From: Microcoleus sp. CAWBG506 | GTDB taxonomy: Bacteria > Cyanobacteriota > Cyanobacteriia > Cyanobacteriales > Microcoleaceae | Direction: 5' to 3' | Assembly (NCBI GenBank): GCA_020883125.1 | Contig: JAHREW010000038.1 | Location: forward strand, 4,202 to 63,633 | Length of the DNA: 59,432 bases | In this document: positions 15,626 to 25,307 of the stretch, piece after piece | How positions within the stretch are numbered: the first letter of the stretch is position 1 | Layout: each line of letters opens with the position of its first letter | Position numbers and translations under genes: made by a program | Notes under the pieces: generated by a model | Databases searched by the model: none | Seen by the model: only the letters and a program-made list of their open reading frames with translations | What the model was told of the DNA's origin: nothing

Positions 15626-17674
15626 ATGAACACAATATCAACTTACGGCTCTTGGAAATCCCCCATCACCTCCGATTTAATTGTTTCGGGAACTGTAGGA
15701 CTCGGACAAATTGCGATGGACGGCGAGGATATTTACTGGGTGGAAGCAAGACCTTCTGAAGCAGGCAGAAACGTCATCGTGCGACGCACTCCTGACGGGA
15801 AAATCAGCGATGTCACACCCCAACCTTTTAATGTTCGCACTCGCGTTCACGAATACGGAGGCGCTTCCTTTGTGGTGGCTAGCGGTGTGGTCTATTTTTC
15901 TCATTTTGCCGACGGGCGCATTTATTATCAAAAATTAGATTCTCAGCCCCTAGCTTTAACACCCGTAGTGAATTGTCGGTACGCCGATGGCATTGTTGAC
16001 AAGCAAAGAAATCGCCTGATTTGCGTTCGCGAAGACCATACACGAGAAAGTGAAGTTGTCAATACTATTGTTAGTATTAATTTAGATAATGGCGAAGATA
16101 TTCAAATTTTAACCCTGGGTGAAGATTTTTATGCTTCCCCCCGTTTGAGTCCTAACGGTTCTCAGATTTCTTGGATTAGTTGGAATCATCCAAATATGCC
16201 TTGGGATGGCACAGAATTATGGATAGCGAAAATTCAACCTGACGGTTATTTAGGGGAAAAATACTTAGTTGCAGGTGGCCCAGAAGAGTCGATTTTTCAA
16301 CCGGAATGGTCGCCGGATGGAGTGTTATATTTTGTTTCTGATAAGTCTAATTGGTGGAATTTTTATAGAACCCCCCTCAATCCCCCCTTGGTAAGGGGGG
16401 AAGCAGGAATAGAAGATTCCCCCTTGGTAAGGGGGGAACAAGATAAAGAACCCCCCTTGGTAAGGGGGGAAATAAATACAGAACCCCCCTTACCAAGGGG
16501 GGCTGGGGGGATCGAACCTCTGTACGAAATGGCGGCGGAATTCGGACTACCTCAGTGGGTGTTTGGGATGTCTACCTATGCTGTTGTTTCGGAATACAAA
16601 ATTATTTGCACCTATACTCAGCAAGGAAAGTGGTATTTAGCAACTCTCGATTTAGTCACAAAGCAGTTGAGCAAATTTGACACACCTTACAGTGATATTT
16701 CTTCACTAAAAGCGCAAAGTGAAAAAGTAGTTTTTATCGCTGGTTCCCCGACGGAATCCTCGGCGATTGTACAACTAGATTTAGGAACAAGTCAACTAGA
16801 AGTATTGCGCCTCGCAGGCAATTTAACCCTTGATGCTGGTTATCTTTCTGTACCGGAATCCATCGAATTTCCCACGGAAAATGGTTTGACTGCTTTTGGG
16901 TTCTTTTATCCACCAAAAAATCAAGATTTTGCAGCGCCAACAGGTGAAAAACCACCTCTGATTATCAAAAGTCATGGTGGTCCGACGGCGGCTACTTCTA
17001 GTAGTATGAATTTAAAGATTCAATACTGGACAAGTCGTGGTTTTGCTGTCTTGGATGTGAATTATGGTGGTAGCACTGGTTATGGTCGAGAATACAGAAA
17101 CAGGCTACAAGATAGTTGGGGTATTGTGGATGTTGATGACTGTGCTAATGGTGCTCAATATTTAGCACAAAGGGGTTTAGTTGACAGTGCAAAAATGGCG
17201 ATCGCCGGTGGTAGCGCCGGAGGCTATACTACTCTGTGCGCTCTTACTTTCCGGGATGTTTTCAAGGCTGGAGCGAGCTATTATGGAGTTAGCGATTTGT
17301 CAGCTTTGGCAACGGATACCCACAAGTTTGAATCGCGCTATCTGGATGGATTAATCGGACCTTATCCTGAAAGAAAAGATTTGTATTTAGAACGCTCCCC
17401 TATTCATGCTGCGGCTAATTTATCTTGTCCTATCATCTTCTTTCAAGGATTGGAAGATAAAGTGGTTCCTCCCAATCAAGCAGAAATGATGGTAGAAATC
17501 TTAAAAGCAAAGGGTTTACCTGTTGCTTATGTTGCTTATGAAGGGGAACAGCACGGTTTTCGGCGGGCTGAAAATATCAAAAAAACCCTGGATGGTGAAT
17601 TATATTTCTATTCACGAGTGTTTAAGTTTGAGTTAGCTGAATCGGTGGCCCCAGTGCTGATTTACAATCTTTAG
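15626..17674 (+). CDS. S9 family prolyl oligopeptidase / acylaminoacyl peptidase
   Basis: A 682-residue S9-type serine peptidase. A beta-propeller occupies about residues 1-420 ([27 protein letters not shown] repeats). The alpha/beta-hydrolase domain follows: [13 protein letters not shown] oxyanion loop, [10 protein letters not shown] nucleophile Ser, a charge-relay Asp in [11 protein letters not shown] and the His in [11 protein letters not shown]. It is cytoplasmic with no signal peptide. The propeller is interrupted at about residues 250-295 by PPLVRGE-type repeats encoded by a dispersed DNA element (see 16366-16515) without loss of frame. Divergent from glgA. Confidence 0.93.
   Translation: MNTISTYGSWKSPITSDLIVSGTVGLGQIAMDGEDIYWVEARPSEAGRNVIVRRTPDGKISDVTPQPFNVRTRVHEYGGASFVVASGVVYFSHFADGRIYYQKLDSQPLALTPVVNCRYADGIVDKQRNRLICVREDHTRESEVVNTIVSINLDNGEDIQILTLGEDFYASPRLSPNGSQISWISWNHPNMPWDGTELWIAKIQPDGYLGEKYLVAGGPEESIFQPEWSPDGVLYFVSDKSNWWNFYRTPLNPPLVRGEAGIEDSPLVRGEQDKEPPLVRGEINTEPPLPRGAGGIEPLYEMAAEFGLPQWVFGMSTYAVVSEYKIICTYTQQGKWYLATLDLVTKQLSKFDTPYSDISSLKAQSEKVVFIAGSPTESSAIVQLDLGTSQLEVLRLAGNLTLDAGYLSVPESIEFPTENGLTAFGFFYPPKNQDFAAPTGEKPPLIIKSHGGPTAATSSSMNLKIQYWTSRGFAVLDVNYGGSTGYGREYRNRLQDSWGIVDVDDCANGAQYLAQRGLVDSAKMAIAGGSAGGYTTLCALTFRDVFKAGASYYGVSDLSALATDTHKFESRYLDGLIGPYPERKDLYLERSPIHAAANLSCPIIFFQGLEDKVVPPNQAEMMVEILKAKGLPVAYVAYEGEQHGFRRAENIKKTLDGELYFYSRVFKFELAESVAPVLIYNL
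16366..16515 (+). repeat. In-frame cluster of CCCCCTTGGTAAGGGGGG repeats inside the S9 peptidase
   Basis: Four near-identical palindromic units (ccccccttggtaaggggg, the last inverted as ccccccttaccaaggggg) are separated by 11-15 nt spacers, all keeping the peptidase frame and encoding [21 protein letters not shown] and PPLPRGA. Similar CCCCCT...AGGGGG palindromes lie between genes at 37146-37262 and 57731-57790. Confidence 0.9.
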
Positions 17675-18057
17675 CTGAAACTCTTTTTGTAGTAAGTACC
17701 GTAGTGGCTATATTGTGTGGTGTTAAGTAAATCCACTTAATTAAACGTAAAATACGGATGACCTAAAAGCTGACTGTATAAGTCTTCTTCACATCGATCT
17801 TCTTCCTTCTTCACATCGATCTTCTTCCTTCTACTTAGTTGGTAGTTTCAGTCGCTGCGAGATATGGGATAGAACTTGCTGATTTATGGATGGCGACGCA
17901 TTTTACTGACGTCGCCAGATTGGGTGTACCATAATAGGGAATGTGATTTAATTCACAAATCTGGCGGTTTTTGGTCACAAATTTGGGTGTTTATTATCAC
18001 AAATTTGGGTGTTTGCTGTCACATATTTTTAGACAATAAGATAGCGAAAATAGTAAG
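17675..18057. repeat. Intergenic region with tandem copies of a dispersed repeat
   Basis: TCTTCTTCACATCGATCTTCTTCC occurs twice in tandem (about 17782-17830), preceded by AAGTAAATCCACTTAATTAAAC (17728-17749). Both words recur in reverse orientation at 48672-48740 and 52225-52320. Further on, the word CACAAATTTGGGTGTTT occurs twice (about 17975-18015). No gene was seen. Confidence 0.6.
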
Positions 18058-18120
18058 GTGCGATCGCCTTCTCTGAACACAGAAAGCCTCGATCGCTCGT
18101 CGAGTTCAGATTTAATAGCT

Positions 18121-18345
18121 ATGGAAACTCCTGTCCATCTTATTCCATCTGCTTTGGGCGAGTTGTTTGCCGAAGTCAATCATCATAGGTATATTACCAT
18201 AGCCGATCGCTACGGTTTGATGGCTGCTATTTTTGACGAAACTTTGACAGAGGAAGAAAAACGCTCGATCGATCGCCTATTGCGCGCCGTGTACCGAGGT
18301 AAAATAAAATTAGTGAATCAACTGTCTATGGTGAACGGATTTTAG
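18121..18345 (+). CDS. Small conserved cyanobacterial hypothetical protein
   Basis: A 74-residue protein from ATG 18121; an in-frame GTG-type start at 18058 would add an unconvincing Ser-rich leader. The sequence METPVHLIPSALGELFAEV ... ITIADRYGLMAAIFDE, then TEEEKRSIDRLLRAVYRGK, is compact, charged and predicted helical, of a type widespread in cyanobacteria with no assigned role. It has no membrane segment or metal motif. A possible stem-loop (GCCCTCGGATCGATCCGTGGGC, 18387-18408) follows the stop. Confidence 0.6.
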   Translation: METPVHLIPSALGELFAEVNHHRYITIADRYGLMAAIFDETLTEEEKRSIDRLLRAVYRGKIKLVNQLSMVNGF

Positions 18346-18425
18346 ATTTTGATTTGAGATTAAATAATTCAAGAAATCAACAATTTAGCCCTCGGATCGA
18401 TCCGTGGGCTATAGTTTATTGACAC

Positions 18426-18569
18426 TTACTCGTCTTGGGTAAAGTAGCGATCGAGAAAATTCAAAGCATAGTTACGAAGCTCGTAATACTCCTTCGTTTC
18501 CCGCAACTCTTGGCGATCGCGCGGATGAGCAAATTGCCGGCCGCGTAAATTTATCGATAAATTTAATTA
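18426..18569 (-). pseudogene. C-terminal remnant of an unidentified protein
   Basis: A minus-strand frame of about 47 codons without a start codon reads RGRQFAHPRDRQELRETKEY, then YELRNYALNFLDRYFTQDE and stop at 18426-18428. An upstream in-frame TAA and AT-rich sequence replace the rest of the gene. The amino-acid quality suggests a real protein end left after deletion. The family is not recognised. Confidence 0.4.
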
Positions 18570-18657
18570 ACTCAGACCAAATAAAAAAACATCCTACCCA
18601 GATACCCGCAGCGCTTTCATAAGTCTCGACTCCCTATCCGTTGCCGAACTTACTTCT

Positions 18658-19995
18658 TCAAATCAGAAACCGAATAGTTACATATATAGCAGCCGTTACC
18701 AATTGCAGTAACATCACAGGAATTCCATAACGCAGAAAAGTATGAAAAGAAATCCGCCTGCCATGCAATTCAGAAATTCCTGCTGCGACTATATTAGAAG
18801 AAGCTCCTACCAAAGTGCCATTTCCTCCCAAAGTTGCCCCGTACATCATCGCATAAAACAGCGGTAAAACTTCCAGAGGAAACTGCCCTGCAAAATCCGG
18901 AGCTAACACTTCCACAGGGGCTAACCCGACGTTAACAACATACTGTTTGAGCAAAGGTACCATCGCCACTACTAGCGGAATGTTCGGCACCACGCTGGAC
19001 ATTAAACCCACAAAAAATAACAAAGCTAGGGAACCCAAAAAAATATTTTTACCCAAAATCACTGCTAGAATTCCCGATATACTGCTAATCACTCCAGTTT
19101 TTTCTAATCCCCCAATCAGCACAAAAATAGACATGAAAAATAGCAGCGTACTCCAATCTAAATCCCGCAATATATTATTCACAGAATCTATTTTAGATTG
19201 ATGAGCTAATAGCATGGACAATGCCGCCCCCAACAAAGCAACGGCTGCTGGTGAAATTGGCACGGGTAACGACTCTCCCACTACAAAAAATGTCAGCACG
19301 AAAGCTATAATTAAACCGCCGACTGCTAAAATTCGTGGGTGATTAATTTTGGGATGTGGCAAGTCTGCCAAATTGTCTAATTCTTTGTGCCAGATTTCGG
19401 GGAACAACCACGGCAGAATAATGACTATTACTCCTACTGCAAGTGCGCCGCCCAAACTTAATGTCACCAAGTAGTCGGCAAAGCTCATATTAATCGCATC
19501 ACCGACAATAAACGTCGCCGGATCTCCCACGATTGTCAGCAGTCCCGAACTGTTAGCTACAAATACCATTAAAATTAGTAATGGTACAAAATCTACACCG
19601 ACTTCTTGTGCCATTGGCGGAATTAATGGTGCTAGCAGCATGACTGTGGTAGCATTGGGCAAAACTGCACAAATCGGGGTAGTAATGGCTACAATCCCCA
19701 GCAACAGATTTTTGCCTTTTCCTTTCGCCAACATCACCATTTGAGTTGCCAAATATTCAAATACTTTGGTAGGTTCAAAAGACCTGACCATTACCATGAC
19801 TCCGAAGAATAATCCCAAGGTTCCATGACTGCGACCAATATATTCGATCGCATTATTTAAAGTCATGACGTGGGTAAAAACTAGGATCAGGGCTCCCAAA
19901 AAAGCTGCAACTGTTAGGTGTATCCACTCGGTCATTACTAACAAAATTACACCGATAAAAGTTGCCGTGGCGATCGCAGCTTGCAGGTTTTCCAT
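18658..19995 (-). CDS. ArsB/NhaD (ion transporter superfamily) permease
   Basis: A 445-residue inner-membrane protein with 11-12 hydrophobic helices over its whole length, matching the ArsB/NhaD/P-protein branch. Conserved helix-hairpin motifs are visible: ITTPICAVLPNATTVMLLAP with ANSSGLLTIVGDPATFIVG in the first half, and VVPNIPLVVAMVPLL with ATLGGNGTLVGASSNIVAAG in the second, the pseudo-symmetric halves of this fold. The substrate (arsenite, sodium/proton or a carboxylate) cannot be told. No arsR or ars genes are near, which argues against naming it arsB. Confidence 0.88.
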   Translation of the reverse strand: MENLQAAIATATFIGVILLVMTEWIHLTVAAFLGALILVFTHVMTLNNAIEYIGRSHGTLGLFFGVMVMVRSFEPTKVFEYLATQMVMLAKGKGKNLLLGIVAITTPICAVLPNATTVMLLAPLIPPMAQEVGVDFVPLLILMVFVANSSGLLTIVGDPATFIVGDAINMSFADYLVTLSLGGALAVGVIVIILPWLFPEIWHKELDNLADLPHPKINHPRILAVGGLIIAFVLTFFVVGESLPVPISPAAVALLGAALSMLLAHQSKIDSVNNILRDLDWSTLLFFMSIFVLIGGLEKTGVISSISGILAVILGKNIFLGSLALLFFVGLMSSVVPNIPLVVAMVPLLKQYVVNVGLAPVEVLAPDFAGQFPLEVLPLFYAMMYGATLGGNGTLVGASSNIVAAGISELHGRRISFHTFLRYGIPVMLLQLVTAAIYVTIRFLI

Positions 19996-20280
19996 TCAGT
20001 CTCCTGACAAAATTCTAAATTTTTAATTTAACATGATTATCGCGACAAACTAATTTACTACATTACCGTAATTTTGTCAATGCCTTTAAGAGGTATTTTA
20101 TAGTGATAAATACTCTGAATCGGCTCATTGAGAGAAATAACAGATGCCAAAAATCACCAAAAAACTACTTCTTAAAGGCAGGGTGGCGATCGCCAAAAAT
20201 TTGGTATGTCCATCGGGCGATCGCTCGACTACAATGAGACAATAGCAATATCTGTCAGACTCCACCCCCACGCAGCCATC

Positions 20281-21489
20281 ATGGATTACAGCCAACTGCT
20301 CATCGACAAAACCGACACTATCCTCCAAAACTGGATTGAAGCAGTTAGCCAGGATCGGAAAATAGAAAGTGCTGACACCTTACCGCACTCAGCCATCAAA
20401 AATCATATTCCTCACCTGTTGGCGGCCATGGCAACAGTGCTTTCCCAATATCAAAACAGCGAAATAGGAATCATCATCAAAGCGAGTTTAGATCACGGCT
20501 TCCTGCGAGCAGAACAAGGCTACGATCCAGCAGAAGTAGCGCGGGAATACCATTTACTTCGTCAAGTCATATTCTCCCATATAGAAGCAGAATTACTAAC
20601 AGGAACCACCACAGAAGTAGTCAGAGCGTTTCGACTGATAGACTCCGTAGTAGACGAAGCAATTGCCCAGTGTTTTAACAGTTATGTTGCCCAGCGATTG
20701 AGCGAACTCCAACAAATCCAAACTCAGTTAACACTCACCAATCAAGAACTCAATCGCCTAGTCAGCACCCACCAAGAAAATCTCTCCTATTTAGCCCACG
20801 AACTCAAAACACCACTCAACTCAATCATCGGTTATTCTGAACTGTTTTTGCGTCAAGGAAAAAAGCAACCCGAAATCAAAGATACTCTCCCCGGCATCGA
20901 ACACATAGAGCGAGTATTACGTAACGGCAGACAACTATTACGCCTAATTAACGATGCCCTAGAACTTTCCCGTGCCGACGCCGGAAAAATCCAACTTCAA
21001 TTGAGACCAACTAATGTAAAAGCTCTCATTAATACAGTAGTAGAAATAATGCAGCCCCTGGCTGACGCTAAAGGATTAAAGCTCTCAATCACTAGCGACA
21101 GCGCTCCAAAACAAGTAATCGCCGACTCCCAGCGACTGCAACAAATTATCACCAATCTGCTGAGCAATGCTATTCGCTATACAGAAACTGGTAGCATCGA
21201 ATTAGATTGTCGTCAAGTCGGAACCGAAAATTGGACAATAGCCATTAAAGACACCGGCATTGGCATCTCCCCCGCAGATAAAATTCGCATTTTCGACCCT
21301 TTCTTTCAAGCAGGAGAACCTAGCAAACAACAATTTTCATCAGACAGCACAGGCTTAGGATTAGCCATAGTATCGCGACTGGTAAAACTATTGCAAGGCA
21401 ATATAGAGTTAATATCAGAAATCGGAGTAGGTTCAACTTTCACAGTCATTTTACCGCTGGAAGTTAAAACTTTACAAGAAGTGGTATAA
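20281..21489 (+). CDS. Histidine kinase with RsbRD-like N-terminal sensor
   Basis: About 402 residues from ATG 20281 (MDYSQLLIDKTDTILQNWIE); the longer frame to 20206 adds sequence lacking family character. The N-terminal all-helical domain of about 160 residues, beginning with the ILQNWIE-type helix, resembles RsbR/RsbRD sensor domains. A coiled linker leads to HisKA with LSYLAHELKTPLNSIIGYSE (phospho-His) and HATPase_c (NLLSNAIRYTE, DTGIGISPADK, STGLGLAIVSRLVKLLQGN). It has no membrane segment. There is no adjacent response regulator, and chlD follows 52 bp later on the same strand. Confidence 0.93.
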   Translation: MDYSQLLIDKTDTILQNWIEAVSQDRKIESADTLPHSAIKNHIPHLLAAMATVLSQYQNSEIGIIIKASLDHGFLRAEQGYDPAEVAREYHLLRQVIFSHIEAELLTGTTTEVVRAFRLIDSVVDEAIAQCFNSYVAQRLSELQQIQTQLTLTNQELNRLVSTHQENLSYLAHELKTPLNSIIGYSELFLRQGKKQPEIKDTLPGIEHIERVLRNGRQLLRLINDALELSRADAGKIQLQLRPTNVKALINTVVEIMQPLADAKGLKLSITSDSAPKQVIADSQRLQQIITNLLSNAIRYTETGSIELDCRQVGTENWTIAIKDTGIGISPADKIRIFDPFFQAGEPSKQQFSSDSTGLGLAIVSRLVKLLQGNIELISEIGVGSTFTVILPLEVKTLQEVV

Positions 21490-21541
21490 GAGTTAATATA
21501 TGATAAGTATATCAAAACATCTTTAACAAAAAATTATTTCC

Positions 21542-23695
21542 ATGTCCGCCCTCTACGCAACCCCTACCGTGACAGCCTTTCCCCTAACAGCCGTTGTCGG
21601 CCAAGAAGCAATTAAATTAGCCCTGCTTTTAGCAGCAGTCGATCCCGGACTGGGAGGAGTTGCGATCGCAGGTCGTCGCGGCACCGCAAAATCAGTAATG
21701 GCCCGCGCCCTGCATTCTCTCCTACCCCCCATAGAAATTGTCAAAGACTCTTTCTGCAACGCATCTCCAGAAGAACCCCTGGTAGAAGAGCTATCAGGCT
21801 TGTCACCAGAAAATCACGGGCAAGATATCTTAGCAGAAAATCATCAGCAAGAGACCCTGACCACAAATACTAATCTCAACACCGCAATTATTCCCACACC
21901 CTTCATCCAAATTCCCTTGGGTGTCACCGAAGACAGACTCTTAGGTTCAGTCGATGTCGAACAATCAGTAAAATTCGGCGAAACAGTATTTCAACCAGGA
22001 CTGCTAGCCCAAGCCAATCGAGGCGTACTTTATGTAGACGAAATCAACCTCCTCGACGACAACATTTCCAACCAATTACTCACAGTATTAACAGAAGGAA
22101 GAAATCAAATAGAACGAGAAGGAATTAGCTTTCAACATCCATGCAAACCCCTATTTATTGCCACCTATAACCCCGAAGAAGGCCCACTCCGAGAACATTT
22201 ACTAGACAGAATCGCCATCGCCCTTTCCGCCGATGCCGTACTCGAATTAGAAGAAAGAGTCCAAGCCGTAGACCAAGCTCTATCCTACTCCAATTCCCCC
22301 CAACAATTTCTCAACCAATACGCAGAAGACACAGACAACCTCAAAACCCAAATCATCCTCGCCAGAGAATGGCTCAAAGATGTCACCATCAAACGCGAAC
22401 AAATTAGCTACCTAGTAGAAGAAGCAATCCGCGGCGCAGTACAAGGACACCGCGCCGAAATATTCGCAGTGCGAGTCGCCAAAGCAGCAGCAGCCATCGA
22501 AGGACGCACAGAAGTTAACGCCGAAGATTTGCGTCGCGCCGTCGAATTAGTCATCGTACCCCGCGCCACCGTCATCCAAACTCCCCCAGACGAAAACAAT
22601 CCTCCTCCTCCCCCTCCCCCGCCACCACCACCCCAAAACGAACAAGAACAAGAAGAGGAAGAAGAAGAAGACGAAGAAGACAAAGAAGAAGAACCCCCCG
22701 AAGAACAAGAAGAAACGAACATTCCCGAAGAATTTCTATTCGACCCCGAAGGAGTTATTCTCGACCCCAGCGTCCTTTTCTTCGCCCAAAATGCCAGCCG
22801 CCAAGGCAAATCGGGAAGCCGCAGCGTCATTTTTTCCGAAGATAGAGGCCGTTACATCAAGCCAGTCTTACCCAAAGGTCCCGTCCGTCGCATCGCTGTT
22901 GATGCCACCCTCAGAGCCGCCGCACCCTATCAAAAAGCCCGCCGTGACAGGAATTCTAACCCCCCCCAACCCAGGGCGGGCACAGGGGCACCGCCCCTAC
23001 AATCGGGGGGGCAAGAGCCAAATCAGGACGAAGGAAAGCGCCGCGTATTTGTCGAACAGGGAGATATTCGGGCGAAGCGACTGGCTAGAAAAGCAGGGGC
23101 TCTGGTGGTATTTGTCGTCGATGCTTCCGGCTCCATGGCCCTCAATCGGATGCAGTCAGCCAAAGGCGCTGTCATGCAGCTACTCACAGAAGCTTATCAA
23201 AGTCGCGACCAAGTTGCTCTGATTCCGTTTCGCGGAGAACAAGCAGAAGTGCTGTTACCGCCCACGCGCTCGATAGCTTTAGCCCGTAAGCGTTTGGAAA
23301 GGTTGCCCTGTGGTGGCGGTTCCCCCCTAGCCCACGGTTTGACCCAAGCCGTCCGCGTCGGAGTCAACGCGCGGCAATCGGGAGATATCGGTCAAGTTGC
23401 GATTGTCGCCATTACTGACGGGCGCGGGAATATTCCTCTGGCTCGTTCTTTGGGTGAACCCATTTTAGATGGAGAAAAGCCAGATATTAAGGGTGAATTG
23501 TTGGAAATTGCTGCCAAAATTCGCGGGCTAGGGATGCAGTTGCTGGTGATAGATACTGAAAGCAAGTTTATTTCTACTGGTTTTGCTAAGGAATTAGCCA
23601 AGACTTCTGGTGGCAAATACTATCATTTGCCCAAAGCTACCGAACAGGCGATCGCCGCCATGACTAAAAATGCTCTCCGCGACGCGATCGGCTAA
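21542..23695 (+). CDS. chlD: Magnesium chelatase ATPase subunit D
   Basis: A 717-residue ChlD of expected length. The AAA+-like N-terminus has [20 protein letters not shown] and [12 protein letters not shown] Pro-rich then acidic linker (12 Pro, then Glu/Asp runs, about residues 352-400) leads to a C-terminal integrin-I/VWA domain with the MIDAS motif VVDASGSMA and the ITDGRGNIP segment. With ChlI and ChlH it inserts Mg into protoporphyrin IX, the first committed chlorophyll step. A dispersed repeat is embedded in frame at about residues 470-490 just before the VWA domain. ATG 21542 gives the family start. Confidence 0.96.
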   Translation: MSALYATPTVTAFPLTAVVGQEAIKLALLLAAVDPGLGGVAIAGRRGTAKSVMARALHSLLPPIEIVKDSFCNASPEEPLVEELSGLSPENHGQDILAENHQQETLTTNTNLNTAIIPTPFIQIPLGVTEDRLLGSVDVEQSVKFGETVFQPGLLAQANRGVLYVDEINLLDDNISNQLLTVLTEGRNQIEREGISFQHPCKPLFIATYNPEEGPLREHLLDRIAIALSADAVLELEERVQAVDQALSYSNSPQQFLNQYAEDTDNLKTQIILAREWLKDVTIKREQISYLVEEAIRGAVQGHRAEIFAVRVAKAAAAIEGRTEVNAEDLRRAVELVIVPRATVIQTPPDENNPPPPPPPPPPPQNEQEQEEEEEEDEEDKEEEPPEEQEETNIPEEFLFDPEGVILDPSVLFFAQNASRQGKSGSRSVIFSEDRGRYIKPVLPKGPVRRIAVDATLRAAAPYQKARRDRNSNPPQPRAGTGAPPLQSGGQEPNQDEGKRRVFVEQGDIRAKRLARKAGALVVFVVDASGSMALNRMQSAKGAVMQLLTEAYQSRDQVALIPFRGEQAEVLLPPTRSIALARKRLERLPCGGGSPLAHGLTQAVRVGVNARQSGDIGQVAIVAITDGRGNIPLARSLGEPILDGEKPDIKGELLEIAAKIRGLGMQLLVIDTESKFISTGFAKELAKTSGGKYYHLPKATEQAIAAMTKNALRDAIG
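22955..23010. repeat. In-frame dispersed repeat inside chlD
   Basis: ACCCCCCCCAACCCAGGGCGGG, then cacaggggcaccgcccctac and aatcggggggg, matches the GGGGCGGG...CCCGCCCC class of cyanobacterial palindromes seen between genes at 38088-38140, 42153-42210 and 59176-59380. It encodes [18 protein letters not shown] in the linker between the acidic stretch and the VWA domain. Confidence 0.7.
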
Positions 23696-23705
23696 AATGA
23701 CTAGA

Positions 23706-23733
23706 GCCGCAGTTATCAGCATTTATCTGCGGT
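23706..23733. terminator. Stem-loop between convergent chlD and the PEP-CTERM gene
   Basis: CCGCAG (23707-23712) pairs with CTGCGG around a 14-16 nt loop in the short gap between the two stops. There is no clear T-run. It is probably a weak bidirectional terminator. Confidence 0.4.
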
Positions 23734-23741
23734 TCAAAACT

Positions 23742-24044
23742 CTAATTTTTCCATCGGCGCCGACTACGAGTCACCACCAGAGAACCCACCACTAAACCCA
23801 GCCCACCTACCATCGAAGGCTCAGGAATTTTCACCGGCCGAGGCACCGGGCTGGCTGTTCCCCCAGGCGGGTTCGAGCAACTTCTACAGGGGGTTGATTG
23901 AACAACCTGAGCCAACACCAAATTTTGAGGTTCTGCTGGGAAATTGCGCGCCACCCCTGCTTGACCACCGCAGACAACAGTTGCTAAAGCTAATACAATT
24001 CCCGCCGTAGGCTTGAAAAAAATCTTAGAAAAAAAGGTAGGCAT
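23742..24044 (-). CDS. Short PEP-CTERM-type sorting-signal protein
   Basis: A 100-residue protein with an N-terminal signal sequence (KPTAGIVLALATVVCGGQAG, about residues 12-31) and a C-terminal sorting tail: IPEPS (residues 73-77), a hydrophobic stretch GGLGLVVGSLVV and the basic end RSRRRWKN. That is the PEP-CTERM arrangement recognised by exosortase, so the mature protein would be exported and anchored or processed at the surface. The middle is Pro/Cys-containing (CRSCSNPPGG) with no domain. No exosortase is in the window. The body of only about 45 residues is unusually short. Confidence 0.75.
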   Translation of the reverse strand: MPTFFSKIFFKPTAGIVLALATVVCGGQAGVARNFPAEPQNLVLAQVVQSTPCRSCSNPPGGTASPVPRPVKIPEPSMVGGLGLVVGSLVVTRSRRRWKN

Positions 24045-24428
24045 TAGACATTACCTGTTTGGTATTTGATCATTAGATTTAGATATTTTCACGATTAATT
24101 TTTTGCATACCCTGTCTACACCTTTGAACAGCCAAATCGAACCGCATTGAAATTTGAGCGTTGAGGTCTTGGGTAAGTTAGGTTTCCCACCCTGAGAGCA
24201 AATTTGACGCTTCAACTTTGCTTGTGGTGTGAGACAGTCTCGCTCCCAAGGTGAAAGGGATAAAGAATATACTCATATTTTACAAATAATAAACCATCGC
24301 TCCCATCCGGTACATAATATGCTCCTAGTCTTTATCAAATCTTTAAACTTTGAGACGTTTTGGAAACTCATTGTTACAAATGTCAAAATAATAGATAGCC
24401 ATTTTGTACTAAATTCAGGTCAAACCTC
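24045..24428. other. Intergenic region, no gene recognised
   Basis: An AT-rich spacer between the divergent PEP-CTERM and Bax-inhibitor genes. An open frame at 24229-24432 reads as random sequence and is not called. I see no clear repeats or tRNA. Promoters for both flanking genes should lie here. Confidence 0.5.
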
Positions 24429-25157
24429 GTGAGTAACACCAGCAATTTCCGCCAAGCCTGGGGCGAGGCCAAAAACCACGCCCTGGTTGGCCCTAACGTC
24501 ATCGCCAACGCCCTCCCCTTTGTCGGCGGTGGCCTCGTCTTAACTGCCATCGGCACCTATGGTGGCCTGGGAGTCATCCACAACTATCCCGGAATCTTCT
24601 TTCCCACATTCATCGCTGCGATCGTCCTAGAATTAATTCTATTCTTTGTCGCTCGTGGTGCCGCCGAACAAGGCAACAAAAATACCGCCTTGCCCCTTCT
24701 GGCAACCTACAGCCTGCTTTCCGGCTACACCCTCAGCGGATTGGTGTTTACAGCCCTCAGAACCCAAGGTGTCGGCATCTCCGGCATCGGTTTTGCCGCC
24801 CTCGGCTGTGGCATTACCTTCATCGCCGCCCGCCAAATCGGCTCTAACTTGTCGGAAACAGACTGCTTGGCCCTCACCAAAACTATCAGTTTGGGTGTCA
24901 TTGCTTTGTTAGTCGTCGTTGGCGGTCAATTTCTGCTATCTCTATTTAACGTCTATACCCCAACTTGGTTAGAAATTGGCATTTCCGGCATCGGTGTATT
25001 TCTGTTCGTCGGCGCTGCAATTGTCGATTTTTACATTCTGCCCCGCAGCTACCGCGATGACCAGTATTTGCCGGCTGCTTTGTCGATGTATCTTACTTAC
25101 ATCAACTTGTTTATCTTTATTCTGCGACTGCTGATTGCCATTAACAGCCGGGATTAA
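24429..25157 (+). CDS. Bax inhibitor-1 (BI-1/YccA-like) family membrane protein
   Basis: 242 residues from GTG 24429, with about seven hydrophobic helices from residue 25 to the end (e.g. ALPFVGGGLVLTAIGTYGGL; TFIAAIVLELILFFVA; AIVDFYILPRSYRDDQYLPA; YLTYINLFIFILRLLIAI). The final segment, with Asp followed by a TYINLFIFILRLL-type helix, is the BI-1 hallmark. Family members are calcium-leak or stress-related membrane proteins; a specific function here is unknown. A strong terminator follows directly, so it is a single-gene unit. Confidence 0.88.
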   Translation: MSNTSNFRQAWGEAKNHALVGPNVIANALPFVGGGLVLTAIGTYGGLGVIHNYPGIFFPTFIAAIVLELILFFVARGAAEQGNKNTALPLLATYSLLSGYTLSGLVFTALRTQGVGISGIGFAALGCGITFIAARQIGSNLSETDCLALTKTISLGVIALLVVVGGQFLLSLFNVYTPTWLEIGISGIGVFLFVGAAIVDFYILPRSYRDDQYLPAALSMYLTYINLFIFILRLLIAINSRD

Positions 25158-25172
25158 TTGAAATAGTACCTT

Positions 25173-25209
25173 AAAAACCGCGGCTTGTAAAAATCAAGCC
25201 GTGGTTTTT
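25173..25209 (+). terminator. Intrinsic terminator after the BI-1 gene
   Basis: AAAAACCGCGGCTTG and CAAGCCGTGGTTTTT pair over 15 bp (one G-U) around a 7-nt loop, followed by a T-rich tail. It lies 15 bp after the stop. Confidence 0.9.
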
Positions 25210-25307
25210 AATTTTTATTAAGCTGCGGCACTAATATAGCGATGGTTGAGTAGTCTGTGAGTAAAAGGACTGGTGAATAATAAAAAAGAATCAAGGGGAA
25301 AAAACTC

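Noticed and set aside
16366..16515. CRISPR-like array
   Set aside because: Units are palindromic, only four, with 11-15-nt spacers, and lie in frame within a peptidase gene.
22408..22830. 140-codon minus-strand frame opposite the acidic/Pro linker of chlD
   Set aside because: It is the complement of the GAA/CCC-rich linker (poly-Ser and poly-Gly translation), an antisense artefact.
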